64,000 bases of DNA from Dietzia sp. NCCP-2495 (lineage in GTDB: Bacteria > Actinomycetota > Actinomycetes > Mycobacteriales > Mycobacteriaceae), in contig NZ_BRVN01000016.1 of NCBI RefSeq assembly GCF_026011735.1, positions 1-64,000 of the forward strand, written 5' to 3'. A model generated the notes under the pieces. That model was not told the DNA's origin and made no database searches. It was given only the letters and a program-made list of their open reading frames with translations. Shown in pieces: positions 26,439 to 36,337 of this stretch (position 1 is its first letter; each line of letters opens with the position of its first letter). The position numbers and the translations under genes are program-made.

Positions 26439-27373
26439 TCCCCGCAGCAGCCCGCGCCGGAACCCGTCCCGGACGCCGCGCCCGGCCCGCCTCTGTCATC
26501 GGTGCCCGCCGCCCCGCCCGGCCCCGGCCGCACCTCGCGGGTGACGAGGTTTCGCGCCGCCAGGTCGGAGTCGGCCGGGTAGTCCACCCCCACCAGGGCC
26601 AGTCCGCACGCCGGCGCGACCGGAACCGCGGACGACCGCTCGGTCTCGGTGAGCAGCCCGCTGATCCAGTCGAGGCTGCGCCGCCCCTCCCCCACGGCCA
26701 TCACCGCACCGACCAGACTGCGCACCATCGACCAGCAGAACGCATCGGCGGTCACGCTCGCCGTCCACACCTCGGTCGCCCCCGGTGCCCCGGCCCCGCG
26801 CGAATCGGGTTCGGTCCGCCACGAGAACTGCTGCAGCTCACGGATGGTCGTGGCGCCCTCCCGCCGCCGACAGAACGCCGCGAAATCATGGAGCCCGAGG
26901 AGCCGCTCCGACGCCTGGCGGACCAGGTCCAGATCCGCCTGACGCTGCCACTCCGCCGTGTCGCGCGTCCGGGTCGGCTCGGCGCCCCACGGAGCCGTGG
27001 TGAGGCGGTACTCGTAGTGACGCCGCAGCGCGGAGAAACGGGCGTCGAACTCGTCCGGCACCCAGCGGGCGTCCATCACGGCGATGTCGCCCGGGAGCAG
27101 CCTCGCGAGCCTGCGGACCAACGCCTCGGGACGACCCTCGATCGACCGCTGGTCCAGCCACTCCGGGTCCACGTCGACGTGGCAGACCTGGGCACGCGCG
27201 TGGACACCGGCGTCGGTGCGACCGGCGACGGTGAGGGTCACGGGGCGGCGCAGGACCTTCTCGAGCTCGGTCTCGAGCGTCCCGCAGACCGTCCGCAGAC
27301 CGGGCTGGCGGGCCCAGCCGGAGAAATCGGTGCCGTCGTAGGCGACGTCCAGGCGGATCCGGCGAGTACTCAC
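26435..27373 (-). CDS. truA: tRNA pseudouridine(38-40) synthase
   Basis: A 312-residue TruA, converting uridines 38-40 of the tRNA anticodon arm to pseudouridine. Catalytic Asp in [14 protein letters not shown] (about residue 57); substrate-binding [15 protein letters not shown] near residue 220. GTG start at 27373 gives the family N-terminus [17 protein letters not shown]. The tail of about 35 residues is Gly/Arg/Asp-rich with a terminal CC, longer than in most bacteria. Position next to rplQ-rpoA is the standard actinobacterial order, here interrupted by the SGNH lipoprotein gene. Confidence 0.96.
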   Translation of the reverse strand: MSTRRIRLDVAYDGTDFSGWARQPGLRTVCGTLETELEKVLRRPVTLTVAGRTDAGVHARAQVCHVDVDPEWLDQRSIEGRPEALVRRLARLLPGDIAVMDARWVPDEFDARFSALRRHYEYRLTTAPWGAEPTRTRDTAEWQRQADLDLVRQASERLLGLHDFAAFCRRREGATTIRELQQFSWRTEPDSRGAGAPGATEVWTASVTADAFCWSMVRSLVGAVMAVGEGRRSLDWISGLLTETERSSAVPVAPACGLALVGVDYPADSDLAARNLVTREVRPGPGGAAGTDDRGGPGAASGTGSGAGCCGD

Positions 27374-27498
27374 GGCCTACAGACGCTAGACCACCTCGCC
27401 ACCGCGCCGCCACACGGCGGGCTACCAGCCCCACCGTCGCCACACCATCGCGACACATCGCGGCTCCGGGCCCCGCGCGGCACGGGCAGGATGGTCGC

Positions 27499-28566
27499 AT
27501 GACACCGCGACCACACCGCCGCTCCCGACACGCCGCACTCCTCGCCGTGGGCACGGCCGTCGCCCTGGTCACAGGGGGGTGTGGCGTGGACGACGACAAC
27601 GACAACGGCCGCACCGACCCGGAACACGGCGTCACCGACAGAGGCGCACCGGTCCGGAGCGTCGACCGCTACGTCGCGTTGGGCGACTCGTTCGCGGCGT
27701 TCGGCCCCGTCGACGCGCCCACGTCCGGGCCACCGGCGTGCCTGCGGTCAACGTCCAACTACCCGGCGCTCGTCGCCGAGGCACTCGGCGGCCCGGTGGC
27801 GGGCGGCGGCCCCGAGTCGGCCGGCGGCCCCGAGTCGGCCGGCGGCCCGGTGTCGGGCGGCGGAGATCCCGGTTCCCGCTCCGGCGAGGACATGGTGTTC
27901 GTCGACGCCACGTGCGGCGGGGCTCAGACGACCGACCTGACCCGCGGGCAACTCGCCGGCATCCCACCGCAGTTCGACGCACTCACCGCGGACACCGATC
28001 TGGTGACGCTGTCGATCGGAGGCAACGACATCGGTTTCGGCGCGATCGCCGAGTGCGTCATGACCACCCGTGCGGACGCCACCGCCGACGGCTCAGCCTC
28101 CACTGGCGCCGTCGACGGTTCCACCTCCACTGGCGCCGTCGACCCGGGCCCATGCCGCGAGCGGCTTGCGCAGACCGTCACCGACGCTCTGGACGCCCTC
28201 CCCGAGCAGCTCGACCTTGTGTACGCCAGCATCCGAGAGCACTCACCGGACGCCCGCGTGGTGACCACCGGCTATCTGCCGCTCGTCCCCGCCGACGGCG
28301 GGTGCGCGTTCGTAGCCTCCATGAATCCGGGGGACGTCACCTGGACCCGCGACGTCACCCGACAGATCAACGAGGTGGTCGCCGAGGCGGCCGCGCGCGC
28401 CGGCGCGGATCTTGCGATGCCAGGCCAGGCCGAGCAGCACAGCGGGTGCGCCGCTCCCGCGGACAGGTACACGGACTTCACCGGATCAGAGACAGGCTCC
28501 CATCCGATGCATCCCACGGCCCTCGGGCAGGCAGCGATGGCGGAAGCGGTTGCGGCGGCCGTGTGA
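27499..28566 (+). CDS. SGNH/GDSL-hydrolase lipoprotein
   Basis: A 355-residue secreted esterase-like protein. Lipoprotein signal: basic start, hydrophobic stretch and lipobox LVTGGC with Cys28. Block I is VALGDSFAAFG (nucleophile Ser), block III is SIGGNDIGFG, and the catalytic His is in SHPMHPTALGQ near the C-terminus. Expected to hydrolyse acyl esters at the outer face of the membrane. Two insertions are built of short tandem repeats: GGPESA-type around 27800-27865 and a 27-bp unit (STGAVDGS) at about 28087-28146. Four Cys besides the lipobox (CL, TCGG, PC, GC) may form disulfides. Confidence 0.92.
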   Translation: MTPRPHRRSRHAALLAVGTAVALVTGGCGVDDDNDNGRTDPEHGVTDRGAPVRSVDRYVALGDSFAAFGPVDAPTSGPPACLRSTSNYPALVAEALGGPVAGGGPESAGGPESAGGPVSGGGDPGSRSGEDMVFVDATCGGAQTTDLTRGQLAGIPPQFDALTADTDLVTLSIGGNDIGFGAIAECVMTTRADATADGSASTGAVDGSTSTGAVDPGPCRERLAQTVTDALDALPEQLDLVYASIREHSPDARVVTTGYLPLVPADGGCAFVASMNPGDVTWTRDVTRQINEVVAEAAARAGADLAMPGQAEQHSGCAAPADRYTDFTGSETGSHPMHPTALGQAAMAEAVAAAV

Positions 28567-28612
28567 GACCGGACCAGGCGTGACCCCGAGCGCACACCCC
28601 GCCGAAACGACG

Positions 28613-28651
28613 GGAGACCCCCGCTCCGCACGTGGCGAAACGGGGGTCTCC
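28613..28651. terminator. Bidirectional terminator between the SGNH gene and rplQ
   Basis: GGAGACCCCCG (28613-28623) pairs perfectly with CGGGGGTCTCC (28641-28651) across a 17-nt loop. It lies between two convergent genes and so can serve both strands. Confidence 0.85.
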
Positions 28652-28701
28652 TGTGTCGAGGTGAGCACCTCAGCGGAACCGGATCACTCCGGTCCCGGAA
28701 C

Positions 28702-29436
28702 TCACTCGGCGTCGGCGTCGATGCGCTGCGACTTGGGCAGCTGGTAGCCGGCGGCCTTGGCGCTGTCCTCCGTGTCGAACCAGATCTCGGCGACGGTGCT
28801 CGAGTAGTGCGACGTGCCGGGCATGTGGTACAGCATCGACGAGGCGTTGCCCTTGATGGGGAAGCCCTCGGGCTCCGACCCGTCCTCGAGCGGCGCGTGC
28901 GAGCCGGCCGGGGCCTCGGCGTGGGACGCGTCCTCGGACACGGCGTCGGCCGTGGCGGTGGCGGCCTCGACGTCGGCCTCGTCAGCGGCCTCGACCTGGT
29001 CGGCGACCGGGCTGTTCGCCTCGGCGGCCTTCTTCGAGGCGGCGGCGCGGGTGGCGCGCGACGCCTCGTTCGAGACGAGGTCCTCGGTCACGAGCGCGAT
29101 CATCGCCATGGGCGCATTGTCGCCCTTGCGGTTCTCGAGCTTGATGATCCGGGTGTAACCACCGTTGCGGTCGGCGGCACGCGGGCCGATCTCCGCGAAC
29201 AGCTTGTGCAGGACATCCTTGTCGCGGATGACCTTGGCGGCCTCGCGACGGTCGGCCAGGGTGCCACGACGAGCCTTGGTGATCAGCTTCTCCGCGTAGG
29301 GGCGCAGCAGCTTGGCCTTGGTCTCGGTGGTACGGATGGCGTCGTGCTCGAACAGCTGGGTCGCCATGTTCGAGAGGATGAGCCGCTGGTGGGCGGCGGA
29401 TCCGCCGAGGCGGGCGCCCTTCTTGGGCTTGGGCAT
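28702..29436 (-). CDS. rplQ: Ribosomal protein bL17 with C-terminal extra domain
   Basis: A 244-residue protein. Residues 1-118 are a complete bL17 ([38 protein letters not shown]), located at the peptide exit tunnel. Then comes an Ala/Glu/Asp-rich linker (about 119-180) and a compact C-terminal module (about 185-238) with [32 protein letters not shown]. That module matches the pattern of the small sunset domain found on some actinobacterial proteins (ArfC-type). Twice the usual length of bL17. It is the last gene of the rpsM-rpsK-rpsD-rpoA-rplQ run. Confidence 0.95.
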   Translation of the reverse strand: MPKPKKGARLGGSAAHQRLILSNMATQLFEHDAIRTTETKAKLLRPYAEKLITKARRGTLADRREAAKVIRDKDVLHKLFAEIGPRAADRNGGYTRIIKLENRKGDNAPMAMIALVTEDLVSNEASRATRAAASKKAAEANSPVADQVEAADEADVEAATATADAVSEDASHAEAPAGSHAPLEDGSEPEGFPIKGNASSMLYHMPGTSHYSSTVAEIWFDTEDSAKAAGYQLPKSQRIDADAE

Positions 29437-29471
29437 CAGATTCTCCTAGGAATTTATGTGCCGAGCGCTCG

Positions 29472-30506
29472 TCAGAGCTGCTCGGTCTCGGCGTAGTCCT
29501 CGCCGCCCTCGTCGGTCCACGTCCCGGTCTCGGCGTCGTAGCCGGCAACCGAAGCGGGATCGAATCCGGGGGGCGCGTCCTTGAGCGAGAGGCCGAGCTC
29601 GACGAGCTTGACCTTGACCTCGTCGATCGACTTCTGACCGAAGTTGCGGATGTCGAGCAGGTCCGACTCGCTGCGGGCCACGAGCTCGCCCACAGTGTGG
29701 ACGCCCTCGCGCTTGAGGCAGTTGTAGGACCGGACCGACAGGTCCAGGTCGTCTATGGGCATGCCGTAGGCGGCGATGTGGTCGGCCTCGGCCGGGCTGG
29801 GCCCGATCTCGATGCCCTCCGCATCCTCGTTGAGCTCACGGGCCAGCCCGAACAGCTCGACGAGGGTCTTACCGGCAGACGCCAGGGCGTCACGTGCGGT
29901 CATCGAGTTCTTGGTCTCGACGTCCAGGACCAGACGGTCGAAGTCGGTGCGCTGGTGCACACGGGTGGCCTCGACCTTGTAGGTCACCTTGAGGACCGGC
30001 GAGTAGATCGAGTCGACCGGGATACGGCCGATCTCGTGACCTGCGTCCTTGTTGAGGCCGGCGGGAACGTAGCCGCGGCCACGCTCGACGACCAGCTCGA
30101 TCTCCAGGCGCCCCTTCTCGTTGAGGGTCGCGATGTGGAGGTCCGGATTGTGGACCTCGACACCGGCGGGCGGAACGATGTCACCAGCGGTGACGACGCC
30201 CGGGCCCTGCTTCTTCAGGTACATCGTGACCGGCTCGTCCTCCTCGGACGAGACGACGAGTCCCTTGAGGTTCAGGATGATGTCGGTGACATCCTCCTTC
30301 ACGCCCGGCACGGTGGTGAACTCGTGCAGGACACCCTCGATACGGATGCTGGTGACGGCCGCGCCCGGGATGGACGACAGCAGCGTGCGACGCAGCGAGT
30401 TTCCGATGGTGTAGCCGAAGCCCGGCTCGAGGGGCTCGAGCACGAAGCGCGAGCGGTTCTCGGCGATGACCTCTTCGGTCAGGGTGGGCCGCTGGGAGAT
30501 GAGCAT
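29472..30506 (-). CDS. rpoA: RNA polymerase alpha subunit
   Basis: A 344-residue alpha subunit. The N-terminal dimerisation domain spans about 1-232 ([20 protein letters not shown]). A linker leads to the C-terminal DNA/activator-binding domain (about 250-318; [32 protein letters not shown]), and the end is an acidic tail rich in Glu and Asp. Separated from rpsD by 106 bp that hold a very strong hairpin. Confidence 0.98.
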   Translation of the reverse strand: MLISQRPTLTEEVIAENRSRFVLEPLEPGFGYTIGNSLRRTLLSSIPGAAVTSIRIEGVLHEFTTVPGVKEDVTDIILNLKGLVVSSEEDEPVTMYLKKQGPGVVTAGDIVPPAGVEVHNPDLHIATLNEKGRLEIELVVERGRGYVPAGLNKDAGHEIGRIPVDSIYSPVLKVTYKVEATRVHQRTDFDRLVLDVETKNSMTARDALASAGKTLVELFGLARELNEDAEGIEIGPSPAEADHIAAYGMPIDDLDLSVRSYNCLKREGVHTVGELVARSESDLLDIRNFGQKSIDEVKVKLVELGLSLKDAPPGFDPASVAGYDAETGTWTDEGGEDYAETEQL

Positions 30507-30555
30507 GCACTACCTCTTTCGATTCTCGACGCCCGCTATTTGACGCCGTGGGAAC

Positions 30556-30604
30556 CCACCGTCGCCGGGCGGGCTGCGCAGCGCAACCCGCCCGGCGACG
30601 GTGG
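30556..30604 (-). terminator. Very strong hairpin between rpsD and rpoA
   Basis: CCACCGTCGCCGGGCGGG (30556-30573) pairs perfectly over 18 bp with 30587-30604; the 13-nt loop also contains TGCGCA. No T-run follows. It sits inside an operon, so it may be an attenuator, an mRNA-processing site or a partial terminator setting rpoA-rplQ output. Confidence 0.7.
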
Positions 30605-30612
30605 AGGACAGA

Positions 30613-31218
30613 TCACTTCGAGTAGAGCTCGACGATCAGCTGCTCCTGGAGCGGCACCTCGATCTGGGCGCGCTCGGGGAGCTGGTGGACGAGGACGCGC
30701 AGGGTCGACGGAACGACCTGCAGCCACGCCGGGGTGGGACGCTCGCCGAGGGTCTCCTGGGCGATCTCGAACCAGTCCATCTTCGTGGACTTGGGACGGA
30801 CGTCGATGATGTCGTACTGCGAGACGCGGTAGCTCGGGATGGTGACCTTCTGGTCGTTGACCAGGAGGTGACCGTGGCTCACGAGCTGACGAGCCTGACG
30901 ACGCGTCTGCGCGAGACCCGCGCGGTAGACGACGTTGTCCAGACGCGACTCGAGAATCTGCAGGAGGTTCTCACCGGTCTTGCCGGCGCGACGGTTCGCC
31001 TCCTCGTAGTAGCGACGGAACTGCTTCTCCATCACGCCGTAGGTGAAGCGGGCCTTCTGCTTCTCCTGCAGCTGGAGGCGGTACTCGGACTCCTTGATCC
31101 GCGCACGGCCGTGGTGACCGGGCGGGAAGGGCCGACGCTCGAATGCGGTGTCTCCACCCACGAGGTCCACGCCGAGACGGCGGGACTTGCGGGTGACGGG
31201 GCCGGTGTAACGTGCCAT
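30613..31218 (-). CDS. rpsD: Ribosomal protein uS4
   Basis: A 201-residue uS4, a primary 16S-binding protein and, in many bacteria, a repressor of its own operon. N-terminal helical domain, then the S4 RNA-binding fold (about 91-155: RLDNVVYRAGLAQTRRQARQ, GHLLVNDQKVTIPSYRV). It has no cysteine, so it is the zinc-independent form. Confidence 0.98.
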   Translation of the reverse strand: MARYTGPVTRKSRRLGVDLVGGDTAFERRPFPPGHHGRARIKESEYRLQLQEKQKARFTYGVMEKQFRRYYEEANRRAGKTGENLLQILESRLDNVVYRAGLAQTRRQARQLVSHGHLLVNDQKVTIPSYRVSQYDIIDVRPKSTKMDWFEIAQETLGERPTPAWLQVVPSTLRVLVHQLPERAQIEVPLQEQLIVELYSK

Positions 31219-31240
31219 GGTTTTCTACGTTCCTTCCGGC

Positions 31241-31648
31241 TCAGACTCGACGCCGCTTGGGCGGACGGCAGCCGTTGTGGGGCTGGGGGGTGACATCGGA
31301 GATCGTGCCCACCTCGAGGCCGGCGGCCTGGAGCGAGCGGATCGCGGTCTCACGGCCCGAGCCGGGTCCCTTGACGAACACGTCGACCTTCTTCATGCCG
31401 TGCTCCTGCGCCTTGCGGGCCGCGTTCTCGGCGGCGAGCTGGGCGGCGAAGGGCGTCGACTTACGCGAGCCCTTGAAGCCGACGTGACCCGAGGACGCCC
31501 AGGAGAGGACGGCACCGGTGGGGTCGGTGATCGAGACGATGGTGTTGTTGAACGTGCTCTTGATGTGAGCCTGCCCGTGGGCGACGTTCTTCTTCTCCCT
31601 GCGACGACCCGACTTCTTGGGGCCCGCAGCGCGTGACTTGGGGGGCAT
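31241..31648 (-). CDS. rpsK: Ribosomal protein uS11
   Basis: A 135-residue uS11 with the conserved [16 protein letters not shown] and C-terminal [12 protein letters not shown]. It lines the mRNA exit channel. Start ATG 31648 shares one base with the stop of rpsM (TAATG). Confidence 0.98.
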   Translation of the reverse strand: MPPKSRAAGPKKSGRRREKKNVAHGQAHIKSTFNNTIVSITDPTGAVLSWASSGHVGFKGSRKSTPFAAQLAAENAARKAQEHGMKKVDVFVKGPGSGRETAIRSLQAAGLEVGTISDVTPQPHNGCRPPKRRRV

Positions 31649-32016
31649 TACTTCTTCTTTCCGGCGACGGTCTTCTTCGGGCCCTTACGGGTACGGGCGT
31701 TGGTCTTGGTGCGCTGACCACGGACGGGCAGGCCACGACGGTGGCGCAATCCCTGGTAGCTACCGATCTCGATCTTCCGGCGGATGTCGCCCTGGATCTC
31801 GCGGCGGAGGTCACCCTCCACCTTGTAGTTGCCCTCGATGTCGTCGCGGAGAACAGTGAGCTGCTCGTCCGTGATGTCCTTGGTGCGCAGGTCCGGGCTG
31901 ATGCCGGTCCGCTCCAGGATCTCGACCGCACGGGTGCGACCGATGCCGAAAATGTAGGTGAGCGCGATCTCCATGCGCTTGTCGCGTGGGAGATCAACGC
32001 CGGCAAGGCGTGCCAT
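31648..32016 (-). CDS. rpsM: Ribosomal protein uS13
   Basis: A 122-residue uS13 beginning [14 protein letters not shown], which fixes the ATG at 32016 (seven in-frame codons upstream are not part of the family). Carries the helix-two-turn-helix region [14 protein letters not shown] and the basic tail [14 protein letters not shown] that contacts tRNA. The gene usually preceding it, rpmJ, is absent from the 168 bp separating it from infA. Confidence 0.98.
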   Translation of the reverse strand: MARLAGVDLPRDKRMEIALTYIFGIGRTRAVEILERTGISPDLRTKDITDEQLTVLRDDIEGNYKVEGDLRREIQGDIRRKIEIGSYQGLRHRRGLPVRGQRTKTNARTRKGPKKTVAGKKK

Positions 32017-32054
32017 GTGGCGTTTCTCTTTCGTCATGCGGTAGGTCTGCTCCC

Positions 32055-32079
32055 TGACCGTCCCCGTCCCGGACGGTCA
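32055..32079 (-). promoter_or_regulatory. Hairpin in the infA-rpsM gap
   Basis: TGACCGTCC (32055-32063) pairs with GGACGGTCA (32071-32079) with a 7-nt loop, 39 bp upstream of rpsM. Possible leader or processing element of the rpsM operon. No T-run. Confidence 0.4.
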
Positions 32080-32184
32080 TCTCACGATGAGCGATCCGAT
32101 CGGGGCCCCGGCCTCCGCAACCGGGGGCGTGAACCCGCTGATCCACTGACGGGACCAGCGGCTGGTTCAGGGAGTTGAGCGTCT

Positions 32185-32406
32185 TTACTTGTAGCGGTAG
32201 ACGATCCGGCCGCGTGTCAGGTCGTAGGGCGAGAGCTCCACGACGACACGGTCCTCCGGAAGGATGCGGATGTAGTGCTGCCGCATCTTCCCGCTGATAT
32301 GGGCGAGGACCTTATGCCCGTTCTCCAGCTCGATGCGGAACATTGCGTTCGGCAACGGCTCGACAACTCGGCCCTCGACCTCGATGGCTCCGTCTTTCTT
32401 TGCCAT
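32185..32406 (-). CDS. infA: Translation initiation factor IF-1
   Basis: A 73-residue single OB-fold protein ([40 protein letters not shown]) that binds the A site of the 30S subunit. Standard length and sequence. Its upstream gap carries a plausible promoter. Confidence 0.98.
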   Translation of the reverse strand: MAKKDGAIEVEGRVVEPLPNAMFRIELENGHKVLAHISGKMRQHYIRILPEDRVVVELSPYDLTRGRIVYRYK

Positions 32407-32771
32407 GCTGGTTACGGTCCTCCACGATTCCCCGGGTGACGTCTACCGGATTGTGGTGCACTGGTGGGCACACCGACGTATCAGCCTACGTCAGTGACTC
32501 ACTCAGCGCCAATCGTGGCTCTGCCACCTCTCGCACATTCCCCTGTCGCGCCCCTGTCGCGCACGAGCCCGATCGCACATGTCTCCTGTCGCGCACGGTC
32601 CCGCAGGCCCGGAAATCGGAGCGACCGGAACGATCCACCGTCGTGGACGAGAGCAGGAAGGGACCAGAGAAGGGACGACGACGAGCGGGGCACCTGACAA
32701 GAACGGCCGGCTCCGGCGACGAGGGGTTCACTCTCAATGCCGGGACCGGCTGGTCCCCCCTGCGTGGCGGA
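32407..32771. other. 365-bp infA upstream region
   Basis: No gene seen. It contains the putative infA promoter at 32483-32512 and three copies of CCTGTCGCGC (32542, 32553, 32584; the first two 11 bp apart) of unknown meaning. The gap separates map from infA, so infA starts a new transcription unit. Confidence 0.5.
32483..32512 (-). promoter_or_regulatory. Putative infA promoter
   Basis: On the minus strand: TTGGCG (32512-32507), 18-nt spacer, TAGGCT (32488-32483). The spacer holds an 11-bp palindrome AGTGACTCACT, a possible operator. The same -10 and spacer length occur upstream of rpsL. Confidence 0.5.
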
Positions 32772-33578
32772 CTAGGCGCCCTCGGGACGAGGCGTGAGAA
32801 TCCTCGGTCCGTCCTCGGTCACCGCGACGGTGTGCTCCCAGTGCGACGCGACAGCGCCGTCGACCGTCACGACGGTCCAGTCGTCCGCCAGAGTCTCGGT
32901 GTCCGTCTCCCCGCCGAGGACGAGCATCGGCTCGATCGCGAGGACGGAGCCCACCTGCAGCTTCGGCCCCCGACCGGGCTTGCCCTCATTGGCGAGGAAC
33001 GGCCACTCGTGCATCTCCTGACCGATCCCGTGACCACCGAAGCCGTCGACGATGCCGAGAGACACGCCGTACTTTGCCTCGGCCCGACGGGTCGCCAGTT
33101 CCAACTCATGGGACACATCGGTGAGCCGGTGCCCCGGCCTCATGGCGAGCATGCCCTCGGCGAGAACCTCCCGCGTCGCAGCGTTGAGCGCCTCGACACC
33201 GGGATCGAGAACGCCGACACCGAACGACCACGCGGAATCCCCGTGCCACCCGTCGAGGATCGCGCCGCAGTCGACCGAGACGAGGTCGCCCTCCGAGAGG
33301 ACCGTGGTCGAGCCCGGGATCCCGTGGACGACGACCTCGTTGACCGAGGAGCAGATCGATCCGGGAAAGCCCTCGTATCCCTTGAAGGACGGAATGGCGC
33401 CCGAATCGCGGATCAGCTGCTCGACGAGCTCGTCGAGATCCGCCGTGGTGACGCCGGGCTTGGCGGCATCACGTGCGGCCACCAGCGCCCTGCCGACGAT
33501 GCGACCGGCGGCCTCCATCGCGTCGAGCTCACCGGGTGTGCGCGCGCCGACGACACCTTTGCGGGATCTACCGAACAT
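32772..33578 (-). CDS. map: Methionine aminopeptidase, type I
   Basis: A 268-residue cytosolic metalloprotease that removes the initiator Met from nascent proteins. Metal ligands are visible in order: Asp in [11 protein letters not shown] and GDSAWSF, His in GFGGHGIGQ, Glu in AIEPMLVL and WEHTVAV. Third gene of secY-adk-map; starts 8 nt after the adk stop. Confidence 0.97.
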   Translation of the reverse strand: MFGRSRKGVVGARTPGELDAMEAAGRIVGRALVAARDAAKPGVTTADLDELVEQLIRDSGAIPSFKGYEGFPGSICSSVNEVVVHGIPGSTTVLSEGDLVSVDCGAILDGWHGDSAWSFGVGVLDPGVEALNAATREVLAEGMLAMRPGHRLTDVSHELELATRRAEAKYGVSLGIVDGFGGHGIGQEMHEWPFLANEGKPGRGPKLQVGSVLAIEPMLVLGGETDTETLADDWTVVTVDGAVASHWEHTVAVTEDGPRILTPRPEGA

Positions 33579-33586
33579 GGTGGAGA

Positions 33587-34132
33587 TCAGCGACCGAGCG
33601 CTGCGAGGGCACGGGCGTTGATCTCCTCGATCTCGCCGACCGCGTCGATCGTCGTGACCTGCTCCGCGTAGTACTCGAGGAGCGGAGCGGTCTCGGAGTG
33701 GTACACCGCCATACGGTTACGGATGACCTCTTCTGTGTCGTCCGCACGGCCACGCGCGAGCATGCGAGCCACCACGGTGTCCTCGTCGACCCGGAACTCG
33801 AGGACGCCGTCCAGGGAGGTGCCGGCGTCCGACAGCATGACCTTCAGAGCGTCCGCCTGCTCGACGCTCCGCGGGTAGCCGTCGAGGAGGAACCCCTCGG
33901 TGGCATCCGGCTCGGCGATGCGGGCCTGGACCATTCTGTTCGTCACGTCGGCGGGAACGAGATTGCCCGCGTCGATGTACGACTTCGCTTCCTTACCGAG
34001 ATCGGTGTCCTGCGAGATGTTCGCGCGGAACAGATCGCCGGTGGAGATGTGGGGCACGCCGAGCTTTTCGGAAAGCAGAGCGGCCTGGGTTCCCTTGCCC
34101 GCGCCGGGAGGGCCGAGGAGGACGAGACGCAT
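33587..34132 (-). CDS. adk: Adenylate kinase
   Basis: A 181-residue short-form adenylate kinase (ATP + AMP = 2 ADP). P-loop [14 protein letters not shown] at residues 7-20; AMP-binding TGDLFRANI and [10 protein letters not shown]. The long zinc LID is absent, as in other actinobacteria. Lies between secY and map. Confidence 0.98.
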   Translation of the reverse strand: MRLVLLGPPGAGKGTQAALLSEKLGVPHISTGDLFRANISQDTDLGKEAKSYIDAGNLVPADVTNRMVQARIAEPDATEGFLLDGYPRSVEQADALKVMLSDAGTSLDGVLEFRVDEDTVVARMLARGRADDTEEVIRNRMAVYHSETAPLLEYYAEQVTTIDAVGEIEEINARALAALGR

Positions 34133-34181
34133 GATGATGACCAGCCTTTCTACGGTGTGTACTGCACAGTTCGCTGCGTGG

Positions 34182-35504
34182 CTACTTGAGGAATCCCTCG
34201 TAGTTGCGCTGCATCAGCTGCGCCTCGATCTGCTTCACGGTGTCGAGGCCCACGGAGACCATGATGAGCACGGCGGTACCGCCGAACGGCATGTTCTGGA
34301 GATCTCCACCCCCGCTGCCCATGTCCAGGAAGATGTTCGGGAGCACCGCGATCAGGCCGAGGTACAGCGAGCCGAACAGCAGGATGCGGTTGAGGACGTA
34401 GCCGAGGTACTCGGCGGTGGGCCGTCCCGGACGGATACCGGGGATGAAGCCGCCGTACTTCTTCATGTTCTCGGCCTGCTCCATCGGATCGAACTGGATC
34501 GCGACGTAGAAGTAGGAGAAGAAGATGATCAGGGCGAAGTACAGAACGATGTAGCCCCAGCTCGAGGGGTTCTGCAGGTACTGCATGACATAGCGCTGCC
34601 AGAATCCGTCACCAGTCCCCTCGGGCCCGGCGACCAGCTGGGTGATGAGGATCGGGACATACATCAACGACGAGGCGAAGATGACCGGGATGACGCCTGC
34701 CTGGTTGACCTTCAGGGGCAGGTAGGTGGAGGTGCCACCGTACTGGCGACGACCGACCATGCGCTTGGCGTACTGCACGGGAATCCGTCGCTGCCCCTGC
34801 TCCACGAACACGACGGCGACGACGATGAGGACAACCGCGAACATGACGGCGGCGAACTTCAGCGGCGACGAGTTCTGATAGATGTTCACGCCCTCGGCCG
34901 GGATCCGGGCGGAGATACCGGCGAAGATCAGCAGGGACATGCCGTTACCGACGCCCCGGTCCGTGATCAATTCGCCGAACCACATGACGAGCGCGGCGCC
35001 GGCGGTCATCACGAGCACGATGGTGATGAGGGTGAGGATCTCGTTGTCCATGAGGACCGACTGGCCGTTGCCGAGGAGCTGGCCCCGGTCGGCGAGGGCG
35101 ACGATGCCCGCGGACTGCAGAACAGCCAGTGCGATCGTGAGATAACGCGTGTACTGCGTCATCTTGGCCTGGCCCGACTGTCCCTCCTTCTTCAACTGCT
35201 CGAAGTGAGGGATGACCACGGTCAACAGCTGCACGATGATGCTCGCCGTGATGTACGGCATGATGCCGATCGCGAAGACCGACAGCTGGAGCAGTGCGCC
35301 GCCCGAGAAGAGGTTGACCAGCGAGTACAACTGCGCGTTCTCGCCTGTCATCGCCGAGTCGAGCAGACCACGCAGCTTGGGGTAGTCGACGCCCGGCGAC
35401 GGGATCTGTGCGCCGATCCGGTACAGGACGATGATCCCGAGAGTGAAGAGGATCTTCTTCCTCAGGTCACTGTCCTTGATCGCGGACGCGAGTGCGGAGA
35501 GCAC
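34182..35504 (-). CDS. secY: Protein translocase subunit SecY
   Basis: A 440-residue membrane channel with ten predicted helices and the plug region after helix 1. GTG start at 35504 with AGGAGG 4-5 nt upstream. First segment [20 protein letters not shown]; cytosolic loops carry [16 protein letters not shown] and [12 protein letters not shown]. Transcribed with adk and map after a terminator-like hairpin that separates it from rplO. Confidence 0.98.
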   Translation of the reverse strand: MLSALASAIKDSDLRKKILFTLGIIVLYRIGAQIPSPGVDYPKLRGLLDSAMTGENAQLYSLVNLFSGGALLQLSVFAIGIMPYITASIIVQLLTVVIPHFEQLKKEGQSGQAKMTQYTRYLTIALAVLQSAGIVALADRGQLLGNGQSVLMDNEILTLITIVLVMTAGAALVMWFGELITDRGVGNGMSLLIFAGISARIPAEGVNIYQNSSPLKFAAVMFAVVLIVVAVVFVEQGQRRIPVQYAKRMVGRRQYGGTSTYLPLKVNQAGVIPVIFASSLMYVPILITQLVAGPEGTGDGFWQRYVMQYLQNPSSWGYIVLYFALIIFFSYFYVAIQFDPMEQAENMKKYGGFIPGIRPGRPTAEYLGYVLNRILLFGSLYLGLIAVLPNIFLDMGSGGGDLQNMPFGGTAVLIMVSVGLDTVKQIEAQLMQRNYEGFLK

Positions 35505-35626
35505 ATGTCCTCCTGGTCATGACGGCACGTGGCCGCCTGTCGTCGAGATCTGATGCGCTCGGACCCCCGGCGAGAAGTCGTCTGCCGGCACGAGAACGCA
35601 CAACGGGAAAACTCTATCAAGACAAA

Positions 35627-35667
35627 CGCAGGGGCCGGATTCGAGAGTCTCGAACCCAACCCCTGCG
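35627..35667 (-). terminator. Terminator-like hairpin between rplO and secY
   Basis: CGCAGGGG (35627-35634) pairs with CCCCTGCG (35660-35667); inside, TTCGAGA pairs with TCTCGAA. On the minus strand the stem is followed by the T-rich GTTTGTCTTGATAGAGTTTT. This would end the rplN-rplO transcripts fully or partly before secY. Confidence 0.75.
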
Positions 35668-35703
35668 CCCGTCAGTGGTCCTTCGACAGGACCGGTCGGG
35701 GAA

Positions 35704-36150
35704 TCAGGCCCCGGCCTCCGACACGCTTCCGCCGGCAGCCTCGATCTTGCTCTTGGCCGACGCGGACACCTTGTCGACGGACACGGTCACGGCCACGGAG
35801 ATCTCTCCGTTGCCGAGAACCTTGACCGGCTGGTTCTTTCGAACGGCACCGGCGGCGACGAGCTCGGCGACACCGACCTCTCCGCCCTTCGGGAAGAGCC
35901 GCTCGATATCGGCCACGTTGACGACCTGGAAGACGACCTTGTTGCGGTTCTTGAAGCCCTTGAGCTTCGGGAGCCGCATGTGGATCGGCATCTGCCCGCC
36001 CTCGAACCCGGCGGGGACGTTCTTTCGTGCCTTCGTACCCTTGGTACCGCGACCGGCGGTCTTACCCTTGGAAGCCTCACCGCGACCAACGCGGGTCTTC
36101 TCGGTGTGGGCGCCGGGTGCCGGGCGCAGGTGGTGCAACTTGATGGTCAT
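35704..36150 (-). CDS. rplO: Ribosomal protein uL15
   Basis: A 148-residue uL15 ([34 protein letters not shown]). ATG at 36150 chosen; a GTG at 36156 overlapping the rpmD stop is possible. Last gene before the rplO-secY hairpin. Confidence 0.97.
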   Translation of the reverse strand: MTIKLHHLRPAPGAHTEKTRVGRGEASKGKTAGRGTKGTKARKNVPAGFEGGQMPIHMRLPKLKGFKNRNKVVFQVVNVADIERLFPKGGEVGVAELVAAGAVRKNQPVKVLGNGEISVAVTVSVDKVSASAKSKIEAAGGSVSEAGA

Positions 36151-36152
36151 GC

Positions 36153-36335
36153 TCACTCCGTCTCTTCGACCACGACGAGGTGGTTCACGACGTTGATGAG
36201 ACCCCGGGTCTGCGCATTGTCCTCACGCACAACCGACTTCCGGATGCCCTTCAGGCCGAGGGTGCGCAGGGAGTCCCGCTGGTTCTTCTTGGTCCCGACG
36301 GTCCCACGGACCTGGGTGATCTTGAGGTTAGCCAT
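36153..36335 (-). CDS. rpmD: Ribosomal protein uL30
   Basis: A 60-residue uL30 ([20 protein letters not shown], then [14 protein letters not shown]). ATG at 36335 fits the family length; the frame is open further upstream within rpsE but not coding. Lies 2 bp after the rpsE stop. Confidence 0.97.
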   Translation of the reverse strand: MANLKITQVRGTVGTKKNQRDSLRTLGLKGIRKSVVREDNAQTRGLINVVNHLVVVEETE

Positions 36336-36337
36336 GA

